DNA from: Emydura subglobosa
Taxonomy: Eukaryota; Chordata; Testudines; Chelidae
Assembly (NCBI GenBank): GCA_007922225.1
Contig: ML679961.1
Coordinates: 65,609,075 to 65,673,074 of the forward strand
Length of the DNA: 64,000 nt
Direction of reading: 5' to 3'
Shown: piece by piece, positions 41,701-52,799 of the stretch
How positions within the stretch are numbered: the first letter of the stretch is position 1
Layout: each line of letters begins with the position of its first letter
Notes under the pieces: model-generated
The model's database searches: none
What the model saw: only the letters and a program-made list of their open reading frames with translations
Told to the model about the DNA's origin: nothing
Program-made: the position numbers and the translations under genes

Positions 41701-44700
41701 ATATGCTCCAATCCTGCAGTTAACTGCCTCTGAGCATAGGCATGGGCCTATGCACAGTAAACTGCAGAGTCATCCATGCAAGTTTGACAGATGCCATCTT
41801 CCTTGACACACTTTGGACTAACCTCAAGATCAGGAAATATGAGTCTCTATTTCTTGAACTTAATTAAGTGTCAGGCTCTGTAGCTGAGCACTGTAACAGA
41901 CAGATATCCTTACCAGATCAGGCCTGGAGGGGGACCTATAACTGACCACTGGGTTCTACTAACTTTGCCCCAAGCCACCAAATTATATCATCCAAAACAA
42001 TATGTCATATACATATAAATATAGATTATGATGCAGTTGCCCTTACAAAGGTAGACAAGTATTACTCCTTTTTTTATAGATGGGGAATCAGAGGCCCAGA
42101 GAGATTAGAGAGTAAGGATGATCTTGTGGTTCAAGCACTGGATTGGGAATCAGATTATCTGAGTTCAGTTTCTAGTTCTGCCACCAACTTCATGTGTGAC
42201 CTTGATTAATCTTAATCTCTTTCTGCCTTAGTTCCTTGATCTGTACAATGATGGTAATTCTTGTTCCTTTCTTTGATGCTTTGTCTGTCTTGTTTATTTA
42301 CACTATAGGTGTTTGTACAGTAAGTTGATCTTGGGACCTTTTGGTGTTACTATATTATAAATAATAAGTGCTAAATCAACTATTAGATTAAACTCAAGCA
42401 GCAGGTCATTTGAAGAGCTGGGAATAGAATCCAGGTGTCCTGATCCAGTGCCCTATCCATGGGATCAGTTTTAGAGAGAACATCACTGGGCACCCTACAC
42501 ATCAAATAGGAAATATTAATTCTATCACTAATGGACCAAAACTCTGTTGCTCTATCTCATTTCATGTCACTTCCCAAACTGAATAATCTTTGGTGGCTGT
42601 CTTGAAGGAGGAATGATGCTGGACTGCTCGCTAGCTTTGATACAGGGAAAAGGCTCGTGGAACGGATCTTGCGCTGCACTAGGAGGGTGAGATTCAGGCT
42701 TAGGTTCTTGGAGTAATGGAAGAATTTCAACCAACAGTCTACAACTTGGAACATTGTTCTTCATGGCTTATATAATCAAGTAGGAAGGTATTGGGGGCAA
42801 TTGCTGACTGAGATTAATGCCTCCTGACAGGAATTTAGGATACAATTCCCCTGCTAACAAGTGGCTGTTAAATCCTTGCTCAATAAATGATCTTTTGACA
42901 TTGGCAACCTTGCCAATTATCACCCAGGCCTCTTATCTTTGCTTTCTGGGAAAGGTCACTGAGAAGGTCATAGTGTAGCAATGCTAGTGTTAACTGTAGT
43001 CCTCAGACTTTCTTGATCCTTTTCAGTCCATCTTTTGGCCTCAGTATACACTACAGAGATTGCACTAGTCTCACTGGCTGTTCTCAACCTCCTAGTAATG
43101 CTAAAGGTCAGATATTTATGCCAGTTCTTTTAGATCTGTCAACAGTTTTTGAAATCTTTGCCCATAAGGTCTTGTTGACACATGACCATGAGTACGTAGA
43201 TGGTATTGCTAGTGGAATGCCCTTCTTTCTTCTCAGAGAAATCTGAGAAAATCTGTGATTACTTGTCTGCCCCAAGAAAGATCTCCTGTGGGTTTCCAGA
43301 TACTCATCTCTCCTGTTCAATGTACATGATCTGGCTCTCAAGAATGTGCTAGACACTTCTCCATAGACATAAAAAATATGTTTCCTGCCCAGAAGGAGCT
43401 TACAAACTGAAGCTTCTGGGAAGATAATGAGGCAATTTGGGCTGCAGTACATGTGTCATCAGAATGTGACTGTCATGCAACTGACTCATTTACATCAAAT
43501 GAAGATGACAGAACATCTTTGCTTTCCCAGAGTCTGACTGAGCCCAAGACTTGAACTGGCAGAAGCTCAGCTCAAGCAAGATTGCAGTAATGCCCTACAT
43601 GGAACCACCCCTAAACAGCAACATCAGCCCGTCTGCCAGAAGAGTGATATATTACATCAACTTGCTAGGAACTGCACTGACTTTCTACTCACTTCTAAGA
43701 CTTTACTTTGCCTTGAGTTATCAGGGTCTCAGCTACCTGTTACATCATCTCGCCCTTTCTCCACGAGCCACAATAGCAGCTGAAGTCAGATTAAATGAGT
43801 GTTCATGCTCAAGAGCCCCTAGATTTCTACATCTGGGAGCTGAATGTACTCAGACCAGAGCCCTTTATAACTTCCCCAATTAATTCAGAAGAACCCAAGT
43901 ATGTTGACATTTAGGACATGTTTTTCATAGAATCATAGAGTTTAAGGCCAGAAGGGATAATTAGATCCTATAGTCTGACCTCTTGTGTATCACAGGCCAT
44001 AGAGTTTGACATTTACTGCATATTGAACCCAATAACTTCAGTTGGACTAAAGCAGTGATACTCAGATTGAGACTCACGAGCCACACGTGGCTCTTTAATG
44101 TGTCTCCTGTGGTTTTTTGCAGCACATGATATTAAAACACTGTGTGATTTAATTATTAACCAATCTAAGTTATTAACCAAGCAGTATGCTTTTACTATAT
44201 TATTAACCAATTGTAGTTGGTAAAATAATATAACAGTCAGTCATTTTGCTGTGAAAATATACATATACATAACTATATACATAAACAAACTAAATATTTC
44301 CCTGGTCATACTGTTGAAAAATGAATATACTGTACTATAGTAAATGAAACAATGATTCACACTACTGTGCTCCTTTGGGTAATGTTGATCCCTAATTTGG
44401 CTCCTGAACCACTGAGGTCGGAGTATGACCGGAGTAAAGCGTATCTTTCAGAAGGGCTTCCAGAAAACCTTGTTCTGAAGACATCAAAACATGGAGAACT
44501 TTCCTTGGTCATTTGGCCCAACAGTTAATCACCTTCAAGGTTAAATTTGTGCTTGATTCCAAATTTGAATTGGTCTGGCTTTAACTTTCAGCCACCAGTT
44601 CCTGTTGTGCCTTTCGCAGCTAGATGAAAGACCCCTTTAGGACGTGGTATTTCATCCGCTGTAAGACTCTGGGGGCTGCCTAGGCTGTGTGTGCGGGAGT

Positions 44701-45306
44701 GGTCGGGGCAGAGCGATTGCATGTGTAGCTGGGCTGGGATACAAGAAAAGTCCCTTATTTTACAAATGGCACGAGCTGTTTTCTAGATTTCTGGGCACGC
44801 CTTGAAGCTGCAGCATTGGGAGCCTTCGATAACTGAACAGTGGAAGGTGTGCTACGCTGTGCAGGGCAGGGAGCCATGGGGGACCGTGCTGGGGCGAGAG
44901 GGACGCAGGTTGACACTCGGGCGAGAACCCGGGGGAGGAAGGGCAAAGGGCTCCCCTGACAGGGGATTTCGGGGCCCCCTCATGGGGGCTGGGAGAACAG
45001 GGGCACAACGTGCCGAAGCGTAACCGGGGGCGACTGCACTGACAAGGGAGAGGAGGCTTTGGGAGGCCCCGACAGCGCAGAACCCGGGAGGCGGGATCGG
45101 GGCAGGCCCGGGGAGTCCCTCGGTACCTGGCTCAGCACGAAGAGCCCATACGCCACCAGCCAGACGGAGCAGGTAGCGGCGCTCAGCGAGCGCAGCTGCA
45201 GCCGGGGGCAGCGCACCGAGAACTCCCGGCAAGAGGCGCTGTGCTGGCGGCGCTGCAGCGCGATGCGGCCCCCGGACACGGCCCGGTAGTACACCCCCTC
45301 CTCCAT
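35677..45306 (-). CDS. PIGH: PIGH, GPI-GlcNAc transferase subunit H (complete, 4 exons, 189 aa)
   Basis: PIGH is a subunit of the PIGA/PIGC/PIGH/PIGP/PIGQ/PIGY complex that moves GlcNAc from UDP-GlcNAc to phosphatidylinositol on the cytosolic face of the ER, the first step of GPI-anchor synthesis. Exons in transcript order: 45306-45127, 41676-41467, 39770-39687 and 35772-35677 (stop TAA). All junctions are phase 0. The length is 189 residues against about 188 in human. Visible: two hydrophobic segments (about residues 41-58 and 64-80) forming a membrane hairpin, and the conserved blocks GIQMTSAYASGKESTTFIEM and CLVEVYRSCQEIL. The start was chosen for its strong Kozak context (AGC ATG G) and fit to the family. 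The gene converges on PLEKHH1 and starts in a CpG island. Confidence 0.96.
37245..37445 (+). mobile_element. MIR-like repeat fragment
   Basis: cagcacctttcatccaagga and tctcaaagtactttatcaag, then an aactgaagcacacagagt-type stretch. Related scraps appear at 2225-2290, 23082-23180, 34430-34520 and 36440-36590. All are old and diverged. Confidence 0.5.
39043..39341. mobile_element. Hairpin-rich MITE, copy 3
   Basis: Same family, in PIGH intron 3. It has the imperfect GATTGAGCGG / CCGCTCAATC stem and a second stem gttacgcaa (39261-39269) with ttgcgtaac (39285-39293). Confidence 0.75.
39687..39770 (-). CDS. PIGH: PIGH exon 3
   Basis: 28 codons, phase 0, acceptor tatttttag and donor gtgaga. It encodes QKVIYYLCILLQDPLEPHRV and ends SEVVPLFQ. 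This matches the family's QKVIYYLC-ILL-DP motif. Confidence 0.95.
41467..41676 (-). CDS. PIGH: PIGH exon 2 (second hydrophobic segment and core)
   Basis: 70 codons, phase 0, acceptor ttcattacag and donor gtaatc. It carries the second hydrophobic segment VLSAAIFITLIGLIVYL, then HFVKIDQESLLVIGSLGIQM and the highly conserved TSAYASGKESTTFIEM block, ending NEAIYM. Confidence 0.96.
42105..42400 (+). mobile_element. MIR/CORE-SINE-like repeat
   Basis: Contains gcactggattgggaatcaga, agttctgccaccaacttcat and tgtgaccttg, the tRNA-derived head and core of MIR-type SINEs. Located in PIGH intron 1. The subfamily is not determined. Confidence 0.6.
43926..44035 (-). mobile_element. CR1 3'-terminal fragment
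   Basis: The plus strand begins catagaatcatagagtttaa, the reverse of the CR1 3' end, followed by ggccagaagggataattaga. About 110 bp of a truncated copy in PIGH intron 1. Confidence 0.75.
44053..44414. mobile_element. Degenerate hAT-like element
   Basis: Starts cagtgatactcag and ends ctgaaccactg, with tggctctttaatgtgtctcc inside, a sequence I associate with a reptile hAT family. The TSD is not visible. Confidence 0.5.
45127..45306 (-). CDS. PIGH: PIGH exon 1 (start codon)
   Basis: 60 codons from ATG at 45306, ending in VLSQ before donor gtaccg. It encodes MEEGVYYRAVSGGRIALQRR, then SCREFSVRCPRLQLRSLSAAT and the first hydrophobic segment. An in-frame ATG occurs further upstream (45336) in weaker context and would add GC-rich, non-conserved residues. 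Confidence 0.94.
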
Positions 45307-45379
45307 GCTGCCCCCACCGGGCCCGGCAGAGAGCATGCCGCACACGGGCCTCCCGGCCCCGTCCCGCCGCTCTAGCCAC

Positions 45380-45385
45380 CACGTG
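45380..45385. promoter_or_regulatory. PIGH: CACGTG E-box near the PIGH start
   Basis: Palindromic CACGTG, the core site for USF/MYC/MAX-type factors, lies between the ETS site and the start codon, about 75 nt from the ATG. Position and CpG context make function plausible; a chance match is possible. Confidence 0.4.
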
Positions 45386-45420
45386 CTGTCAGCTCTATGG
45401 TACAGACAGAGCAGAGCCCA

Positions 45421-45429
45421 CACTTCCGG
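45421..45429 (-). promoter_or_regulatory. PIGH: ETS/GABPA-type site upstream of PIGH
   Basis: CCGGAAGTG on the minus strand, about 115 nt upstream of the PIGH start codon. ETS sites of this form often sit at the transcription start of TATA-less housekeeping genes, so the start is probably nearby (inference). Confidence 0.55.
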
Positions 45430-45720
45430 CGCTGCCCGGCTCCGGACCCTGTAGCCGCGCGCGCGCGCCCCCAGCGGCAGCGTGGCGTGCCCTTTGACCT
45501 GTCTGTCCCCTCGGGCTCTTCATGCCCCCCTCCTGCCTCCGAGTCCTCGCGCGCGCCCCGCCTCCTCCAGCCGGACCCCAGCCTGGCCCCGCTCGAGCTG
45601 CTGCTGCTGCGTGCGGAGTCCGGGGCCGAGCCGCCCTAAGCAGCAGCCCCTGCATTTGGGGTGCGCTGGGCGCCGCAGGGCCCTCCCCTCCCTGCTGGAG
45701 CCGGGGAGCATTGTGATCAC

Positions 45721-46739
45721 TGTTTGAGGGATGGGGAAACTGAGGCCAGTGGCCACACGCAGCTGCTGAACAAACGGCTCCCGAGGCTGCGCCGTCGAGT
45801 GACAGACTGTTGCCCTCCGCCCGTCCAGCGGGGGAGTTAAGTGTCCAGGTGCCTTTATCTGTACCGCAAGCGATGGCAACACAACGTTGCTGGCCACAGG
45901 CACCAAATCAGAGGCGTGGCTGTGGCTTCTTAAGAAAAGCCGTGGCCTGTGAAAGGCAAAGGCCCAAGTTGTCCATGGCTGCTGGTTGTAGGGGCCTCTG
46001 GTGCTGGAGCCCTAATAAGGTAAAATGACCCATGCAGGCAGAACCCCATTGACTTCAGTAGGGCTCCATGCTGGTATAAATTTCTATAGTCCCACTCTTA
46101 GCAGGGTGATTACCTGGTCTTGCCAGTTATATCCTATAAGAAAGACAGCTAGCAGTCTGCCTGAGCCCTAGAAAATCAATCTCCAACAACTAGAACAAAT
46201 CCTCCCAAAGGTAAGATTCTGAAAAAGACTCCCAGATATTTTCCTAGCTACTAAACCATAACAACTCTATATAAACTGGCTATAGTTACATCTAGATACT
46301 TTTTCTGAATATTTAGTTATTTTACAACCTAGCAATATGTTATAAATTCAAATTGTTCCTCTCTGTACTCGTATTTGTCTATACTGAATTTTATCCTATT
46401 ACCAAAAAGGGACCCTTATCACAGGATTTGCAGTTTGGGCTTCCCCTATTCAGGCTGAACCTATGCTGCATAGGTGTAGTGCACACACAGACCAGTATAC
46501 TGAATTGGCTAGCTGCTGTGCCAGAGACATTATCACTCTGTTAATAAAGGAAAAGTACTTGCTGGTGTAATATGTTTAGACTCCATGGATCCGTGATGCC
46601 TTGAGAACATACCTCCCTTGGTGAAGTATGAAATCATTTTGTAGTCCAGATCACAAGCCTTTACACTATCAAGCCCTTTTGACCTATGTATAGGAATTAG
46701 CAGATAAATTGGGTAACTTGGTGATATATATGGTTAAGT
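45721..46739. other. Intergenic DNA downstream of PIGH CpG island
   Basis: Nothing gene-like. A short gaaactgaggccagtggcca stretch resembles a MIR scrap. Possibly further decayed retroviral sequence toward 46500 (ttaataaagg near 46540, also at 48371). Confidence 0.4.
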
Positions 46740-48070
46740 TAACAGCTCATTCAGACATAGGGAAGTGAGCAAGAAAAATAAAAGTGGATGAAGCTGCTAA
46801 AGAAGCTACTGCTAGGGGGTTCCATTGTGGGTCCCGCCCTCTATTATCCAATCTTTGCTGTTACCACCCAAGCACAAGCAGTAAATATTGATTTAGTAAC
46901 ATTAGAAGAAGCTGATTCAGAAGTATCAGCTCTTAAATAAAAAGTAATGCTTAGGAGTTAAACCAGTTAAATGGTAAACAATCCTTTGTTAAGGATAACT
47001 TCTTGTTCAATGACAGGGAAGAATTGCCTTACCTGGTTTGGATTCTTCCACAGCCTTTTAAAAGGGAAATGTTGAGATTATGATGCACCTTCAAGGGCCC
47101 ACTAAAATACTGATGCCACTCACCAGTGATTGATTAAGGTAGCCTGGTGGCCTGATTGTGAAAAAGATGTAACAATTCATGTTCACAATTGCCTGTTTTG
47201 TGCTAAAAAAAGAATTCACATGGGAAAAAAATGTAGATTTATTCAGGCACAACACTTCAGGGGTTCTTGGGAAAGACGGCAAATTGATTATGTAAGGGCG
47301 TTATAGCATACAAGGAGAGGCGACCAGTATATACTTGTAATTGTTAATGCCTTTACTAAATGGCTAGAAGCCTTGCCTACTAGAAAAGCCACTGTTCTTG
47401 TCACAGCAAAACTATATTAGTGGTTGGGGGCTTTTCTAGGTGGAGAATGCCTCAGACAATAGGCAGTGACCAAGGAACAACCTTCGCAGGGAAAGTGATG
47501 AAAGATGCTTATATCAGTCTGAGAATAGAGCAAAAGTTTTGCATACCTTATTACCCACAGGCTTTTGGCTTGGTGGGAAGGACAAACAGAACAATCAAAA
47601 CAATGTTGAAAAAGGTGTTGTGTGAATCTGACAAAGATTGGGCTGAAAAACTGCCTATGATTTTTATAGCTTTAAGAGGAACCCAAATAAAACCGAGTGC
47701 CTACCTTTACTGCCATGACAGATGGAGAAATGAGACTCCCCAAATATTTGTTTGCAGTTCCTATGCCAAACCTAAGGAAGGAAGGGTTGGTCACAGAACA
47801 ATTGGTAAGACAGCTGGGACAAAATTTACAACATGTATGTGTTTATTGCACAGCAGCAGGGGCAGAATCATGCCAAAATGAGAGCATACTTTAACAGATG
47901 AGCCCACAATGTAGATTGGCAAGTGTGGGACAGAGTGCTGGTAAAATTAACCCTGGAAAAAACACATTCTGGTACCAAGGGGCAGGGCCCCCTATTATAT
48001 AATACAAAAAGCCAGCCCTGCAGTGTACCTGGTACAAATAGAAGCAGCACATAAAAGCAAGAATTGATGG
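46740..48070 (+). pseudogene. Decayed retroviral pol fragment (RNase H end and integrase)
   Basis: An old endogenous retrovirus-like copy. In order: an RNase H tail (VDEAAKEA near 46786), half of an integrase zinc finger (CLFC near 47190), the first catalytic Asp in QIDYV near 47280, AFTKWLEALP near 47355, the second Asp in SDQGTTF near 47468, and a C-terminal AVYLVQIEAA near 48020. Stops and frameshifts break it, for example near 47307 and 47417. Where DD35E integrases carry the catalytic Glu, this copy has Gly (47576-47578). It cannot make a working integrase. No clear paired LTRs were seen. Retrovirus class uncertain. Confidence 0.75.
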
Positions 48071-49416
48071 CTTTATGTTATTTAGTTAAAACTGTTCAGA
48101 GGTTCCCAGTAAGGGTGCACCAGAAATTGTTTTGTTTTTCAGACTGTTGGCACTGTACGGAGAGGTGGTGTGATCATGCATGAGAAGTCTACCTCAACTG
48201 TGCATGGAGCATACTAGGATGAGATGGTTTCCCTAGGTCTGGCCTATTTGTAAGTATATTGATCACATACTTATGAATACTTTGGTACTGTATTGGGTAT
48301 AATGACTGCTTATTTTTAGACTGCTAAGCATGTTAAGAGCAATGGGATAAAATACAGTTGGCCTTTGGACTTAATAAAGGAATTTATCATTACATTAGAG
48401 TCTGGTGATTTCTCATATTAACATTAATAATTTCAGATATTATTAATTCCAACATCTGCTGATGTGTGGGCAACGTCAGTGATGTAGAACTGGTAGCCTG
48501 AAGAACCAGTACTGAGGCCCTCAACCTTGGGTGTGGCAGCAGGTGAAGACTGGCACTAGTGGAAGACTCATGTCCTACATCATTCTGTAATACAGGCAGC
48601 TGCTTTGAAAGATGGGCTGGAAGTTTGAAGAAAAAAACTGTAAGTGAGATAAACTGGGAGAAGGAAATAATAGCGTGGACAGACAGAAACAAGTGGAGAA
48701 AATTAGAATTAGTAAGAAACATGGGGAAGCTTTGGAGAGAGAATTAAAATAGAAATAAAGGGGAACCAACAAAGCAAATGTAAAGGTGGGAAAGGGAGGG
48801 GGGAGAAAAATAAGAGTGGAAAGGACTGATGGGGAATACTGAGATGGGAGTCCCAGGAGATGGAGGGGGGCATGGAAGAACTACGGTGGAGGGGAAAAAA
48901 GATGGGGTGGAGGACCAGTGGTGTAGTGACGTATCCTGGGTCTCCAGCACCCGGGGGCAAAGCCTGCATTGGCACCGACCCCTGCCGGGCAGGAGGGGTC
49001 CCCGGCTCCCACCAGAGGGCACCGTCTCCCCAGCTTCCCGAAGTGTGTGTCTGTATTTGTGGGGGGGATGGTGACACGCTGCTTACCTCCATCTGCGCGG
49101 GGGACTTTCTGGCTGCCAAGGGATAAATGGGGTGGAGGGAAGCTCCTCCTGGTCAGCCACAACTCCTGCCCCTGGGCTCCATCCAGCTGCCCCTCAGAGC
49201 CTCCTGCACCCCCCATCCCCTGGGAGGGGAGAGAAATGGTTTCCTGGGGGAGTGGTAGCAGTAGAGATGGGAAAGGTCAAGAAAATAAAAAAGGAAGAAA
49301 AATAGATAAAGGGAAATTGGATAATGAAAACGAGAGAGGGAAAGAAAGAAAAAGCAAGAAATCACGTACACCTTTTAAATTGTTTTAATTTCATTTCTGA
49401 CTAATCCCCTTTTCCT
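48071..49416. other. Intergenic DNA, purine-rich and GC-rich parts
   Basis: 48770-49380 is G/A-rich with a GC-rich middle (48930-49230). Several long open frames overlap on both strands, which is typical of composition bias. No protein family recognised. Confidence 0.45.
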
Positions 49417-49737
49417 TAGGCCTTGTCTACACTAGCACTTAATGTTGGCAAAAACTTTTGTTGCTCAGAGGTGTGGAAAAAAATACCACCCTGAACGACA
49501 TACGTTTTGCTGGCATAAGCGCTCATGTGCACAGCACTATGTTTTCCTGCCAGAATAGCTACCGTTGGCTCATTGAGCTGGTTTTATTATGTCGATGGGA
49601 GAGCTCTCTCCTGTCAGCATAACGTGGCTACATGAGCACGTATGCCGGCAAAATTCATGTCACACAGGGGTAAGTTTTTTCACACCCCTGAACAACTAAA
49701 GTTTGCCGACATAAGTGCTAGTGTAGAAAAGGCCTTA
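49417..49737. mobile_element. MITE with long TIRs
   Basis: About 70-bp imperfect inverted ends: ggccttgtctacactagca on the left and tgctagtgtagaaaaggcc on the right, with aaaaacttttgttgctcaga mirrored by aacaactaaagtttgccgac. No coding capacity. It lies between PIGH and ARG2. Confidence 0.75.
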
Positions 49738-49932
49738 CCCCACTTTGGGTCTTACCATTGCTCTCCTCTCCCCAGTTACCTTATATAGCAGGCCTTTTTA
49801 AAAAAAAACAAAAAAACTACCTCCATTTGGAGAATCAGTTGGGTGAGAAGAAAGTGCAATGTTACCATCAGGGCTTCTCTGGGGAACAGAGAGCTGGGGA
49901 GGCAACAGGGAAGGGAGGTTATTTGTAAATCA

Positions 49933-50210
49933 GGTCTTGGTGTACACTGCAGACCTATCTCCGTATAAATTTGTCACTCAGGGATATGAAAAATCCACAC
50001 TCCTGAGATGTAATACCACCGACCGAACCCCCTGCATAGATGGCACTGTCAGTTTATCCCACTGACATAACTACTGCCTCTTGGGGAGGTGGATTAACTA
50101 AACTCACAGAAGAGCTCTCTACCCCCCTCTTGGGTTTAAAGCTCCTTCATTAAAGTGCTACAGCAATGCAGCTGACTGATGCAGTGTTTTAAGTGTAGAC
50201 ATGCCCTCAG
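49933..50210. mobile_element. MITE (gtctacact family)
   Basis: Left end tcttggtgtacactgcag, right end aagtgtagacatgccctcag, with degraded complementary arms. It lies just upstream of the ARG2 CpG island. Confidence 0.5.
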
Positions 50211-51015
50211 GTTACCTATGGGAAGAGCAGAACAGCACTTTTATTTGGCAATGGTGGGTGTAAGCCAATGAAGGATATAGCATACAGAGCAGCTTCCCCT
50301 TGCAGGGGGGAGTTCCCGGTTATTTGAAATCAGCCTGAGACAGATGGGATGACTTCACCCCACACTTAAAGCTAAGCTAGGAGAGCATTGTGCTTTAGGG
50401 GCAATTCCTGTAATGGAAGAAAGGACAGAAAGAAGGAAGGCATGGTAGAGCCCATGACTGCCTAGCTCTGTGGCGGTTGGGAGGCGAGCTGGCCGTTGGA
50501 GTGGGGCAGTTGGGAGTGGGGGACGGGACAGGACAGGTTGGGGGAGTGGGCACGAGTCCAGTCACTGCGCTGCTGCGCCCATCAGCGGCTTCGGTGGTCG
50601 GTGGCACAGAGCCGGGTCTGTCTCTCCCCGCCCTTCCCTGGGGGAAAAGGGCGTTTGCAGGCGCGCGTGTTAGGGGGCGGCGGGACACTGGAGACTGGCC
50701 GGGACGCTGGGCCTGGCGCGGCCGGCTGTTGGAAGGGCTGTCCGGGCGCGGCCGTCGGCCCCAAGCGGTCGGGGAGGAGGGGGACGAGAGGTGCTCAGGC
50801 AGAGGGGGGAGCCCCAGCCCCGCGGAGGGCCGGAGCTGGGTGTGGGTGAGTCGCGGGGTTGGTGGGGGCGGCTGCGGCCGCGAGGAGGACGCTCCTGTCC
50901 GCGCGTAGGACAGTTGCCGGAATGCCGGGCGGGCGGGCGCTTCCCTGCCCAATCCCGGCCCAGCCCAGCCCAGCGCGCGCACGGGCGGCGCACACCCCCG
51001 GGCCCCCGTGCTGCC

Positions 51016-51020
51016 ATTGG
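51016..51020 (-). promoter_or_regulatory. ARG2: Inverted CCAAT box upstream of ARG2
   Basis: ATTGG within gccattggcc, the reverse of a CCAAT box and a favourable NF-Y context, about 200 nt upstream of the ARG2 ATG. A weak TATA-like ttaaag lies near 51156. Confidence 0.4.
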
Positions 51021-51221
51021 CCAGCTAGGGAGCGGTCCGGGGGTGTGTCCCGGGGTGGGGCGGCGCCCGCGTGGGGGGAGGGGGCCGGGACCCGGCTTCT
51101 AGCTCCGGCGCTGCCTAGCTAGGGAGGTAGCGGGCGGCGCTACTGGTGCGGCGGGTTAAAGGCGCGGCGCGCGCCCCTGAGTGCAGAGAGTGGCTGAGCG
51201 GCTCTGCGGTCCTGCATCATC

Positions 51222-51338
51222 ATGTCTCTGCGCAGCAGCTTCGCCCGGCTCCTGCGGAAGCAGGCGGACTCCGCGCTGCAGCTCCAGAAACCTGCCCACT
51301 CCGTGGCGCTGATCGGGGCCCCGTTCTCCCGGGGGCAG
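51222..51338 (+). CDS. ARG2: ARG2 exon 1 (start codon, presequence)
   Basis: 39 codons to donor gtgagc. The presequence is a few residues longer than I recall for human ARG2. The ATG sits in the context atcATGt, which is moderate (A at -3). Confidence 0.93.
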
Positions 51339-51984
51339 GTGAGCATCGCGGGGGGAGCAGGCGCCCGCTGGCACTCCGAGGGAGTGTATCCCCCCATCCC
51401 ACCCCCGGCAGGAGCTCTGGTGCCCTGCAGAGGGGCTCGGGGAGACTCGCCGCCGCGCATCCCCAAAGGATCGGGAGTCCCCGCCAGCCCCGAGAGACGC
51501 TCTGCGGGAGGGGGAGCTTGCCGGCCGGCAGCGATGACGGGTCCACTGGGCAGGGTGGGGGAAATCAATGTGTTCGGCTGGTTGCAGTAGCCGCATTGCC
51601 TTTTTGTCCCAGCGGGCTTCTCCAAGGTAACCCCGGCTGCGGGGACGGGGAGACGCCGTGTCCATTATCCCCAAGCTCCTGTGACACGGGAGGGACGCTG
51701 CCGCTCCCTCCTGAAGCACCAACAGGGGAGCGCGGACCCAGCAGCGTACTGCTGGCCGGCCGGTCGGTCGGGAAGGAAGATAGCCTCGCAAACCCCCAGT
51801 CCCTCCCTCTCCCCCATCGCAGCTCCGCGGCATCGCCGCGGCTCAGTCCGTTTCTGTGTGCACCAAGCCCCGCCCCGCAGCGGATCCTCACGGAGCCCCT
51901 TTGTCTTACAGAAGAGAAGAGGGGTGGACCACGGTCCCGCTGCCATAAGGAACGCGGGGCTGACGGAAAGGCTCTCCGGCTTGG
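51222..51984 (+). CDS. ARG2: ARG2, mitochondrial arginase, exons 1-2 (rest outside window)
   Basis: ARG2 hydrolyses L-arginine to ornithine and urea in the mitochondrial matrix with two Mn ions. Only 51222-51338 (39 codons) and 51912-51984 (24 codons plus 1 nt) are visible. Exon 1 starts MSLRSSFARLLRKQ: Arg-rich with few acids, a typical matrix-targeting presequence. It continues HSVALIGAPFSRGQ, the first strand of the arginase fold. Exon 2 gives KRRGVDHGPAAIRNAGL, the conserved G-V-x-H-G-P motif. The presequence makes ARG2 much more likely than cytosolic ARG1. The Mn-binding His/Asp residues are in later exons; I found no exon 3 up to 64000, so intron 2 exceeds 12 kb if the gene is intact. 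Intron 1 is only 573 nt. Confidence 0.93.
51912..51984 (+). CDS. ARG2: ARG2 exon 2
   Basis: 24 codons plus one base, acceptor tgtcttacag and donor gtaagg. KRRGVDHGPAAIRNAGLTER is strongly conserved in arginases. The exon ends in a split Gly codon. Confidence 0.93.
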
Positions 51985-52799
51985 GTAAGGGCCACGTGCG
52001 GTAGCGGCTGGGTTGATGAGGGGCTCCTGCTGACATGACTGGGGGCCCTTAGAAGCTTGAGGTTATGGGTACTGCATGCCCCTCCAATCCTCCATCCCCT
52101 TCTCTTGTCTTAGCGCCACTCATTTCGCTGAAACATGAGTCAGCCACACGCTCAGACCTCTCCACTAGAAGGGGCGGGACCTTCCTCCCTAGGAAATGTC
52201 TCTGCCTTGTCACCATGAAGATGAGTCACAAAACCCAGTATCTCTACTGGGCTAACAATATGTAGGATTGAATGGGCCATAGAGAGGCTTTGATCTACAG
52301 AAATTTAGGTATGCCAGACTGAACATCCAGTTTTTTGCGTGTGTAAATTTGAGAGCACCATTCAGAAATGACTTCTGAGAAACTCAGGCAGAAAGGGCAA
52401 ATCGCTTAACTCCTTTACTGTACTCCTGTAAGTGATTACTTAGTTCACTCTGTTCCATAATGGAATCCAGAATTCTCTGAAGAAAATGAACATTTGCTTT
52501 TGTTTAAGCCAGCCCTACCAATAAACAAGATCGCATTTTTATTCTGTTGAGACAGCAATGTTCCTATGTCCTCTCAATGCAAAACTAGACTTTAGATCTA
52601 CGACTTGAGACAAAAACCTGAGGATCTTGTGTAATCTCAACAATTCATGGTCCCTTCCCACCTGCTCCAGAATTAGAGAAAACAAGTACCCCTATTTTTT
52701 CCTTCAATGGTTGAATAAGAGGGAGAGGCAATTTGTAAGCCAAATACCAGACATGGATTCTTGCTTGTAGTCTCAATAACTAGGCTTAACAGAATGTGA

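Larger units (their letters stand above)
44850..45720. promoter_or_regulatory. PIGH: CpG island over PIGH promoter and exon 1
   Basis: Dense CG dinucleotides and high G+C, unlike the AT-rich flanks. No TATA box is evident, as expected for a housekeeping promoter. It holds an ETS-type site and an E-box just upstream of the PIGH ATG. Confidence 0.8.
50450..51990. promoter_or_regulatory. ARG2: CpG island at the ARG2 promoter
   Basis: Very GC- and CpG-rich with several GGCGGG/GGGCGG-like runs. It spans the upstream region, exon 1, the short intron 1 and exon 2. Long open frames here on both strands reflect few stops in GC-rich DNA rather than genes. Confidence 0.8.

Noticed and set aside
44852..45655. 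Several 80-176 codon frames around PIGH exon 1
   Set aside because: Composition artefacts of the CpG island; only the frame starting at 45306 matches PIGH and splices on.
48709..49388. Overlapping frames of 70-139 codons on both strands
   Set aside because: Purine/GC-rich DNA with no domain in any frame; no CpG promoter or splice structure tied to them.
50395..51017. Long open frames on both strands upstream of ARG2
   Set aside because: Pro/Arg/Gly-rich translations on both strands are a product of GC-rich DNA; no domain and no splice-supported structure.
51146..51988. 280-codon open frame overlapping ARG2 exons 1-2 in another frame
   Set aside because: It lies in a CpG island with few stop codons, has no family resemblance and runs across the intron; the ARG2 frame explains the conserved sequence.
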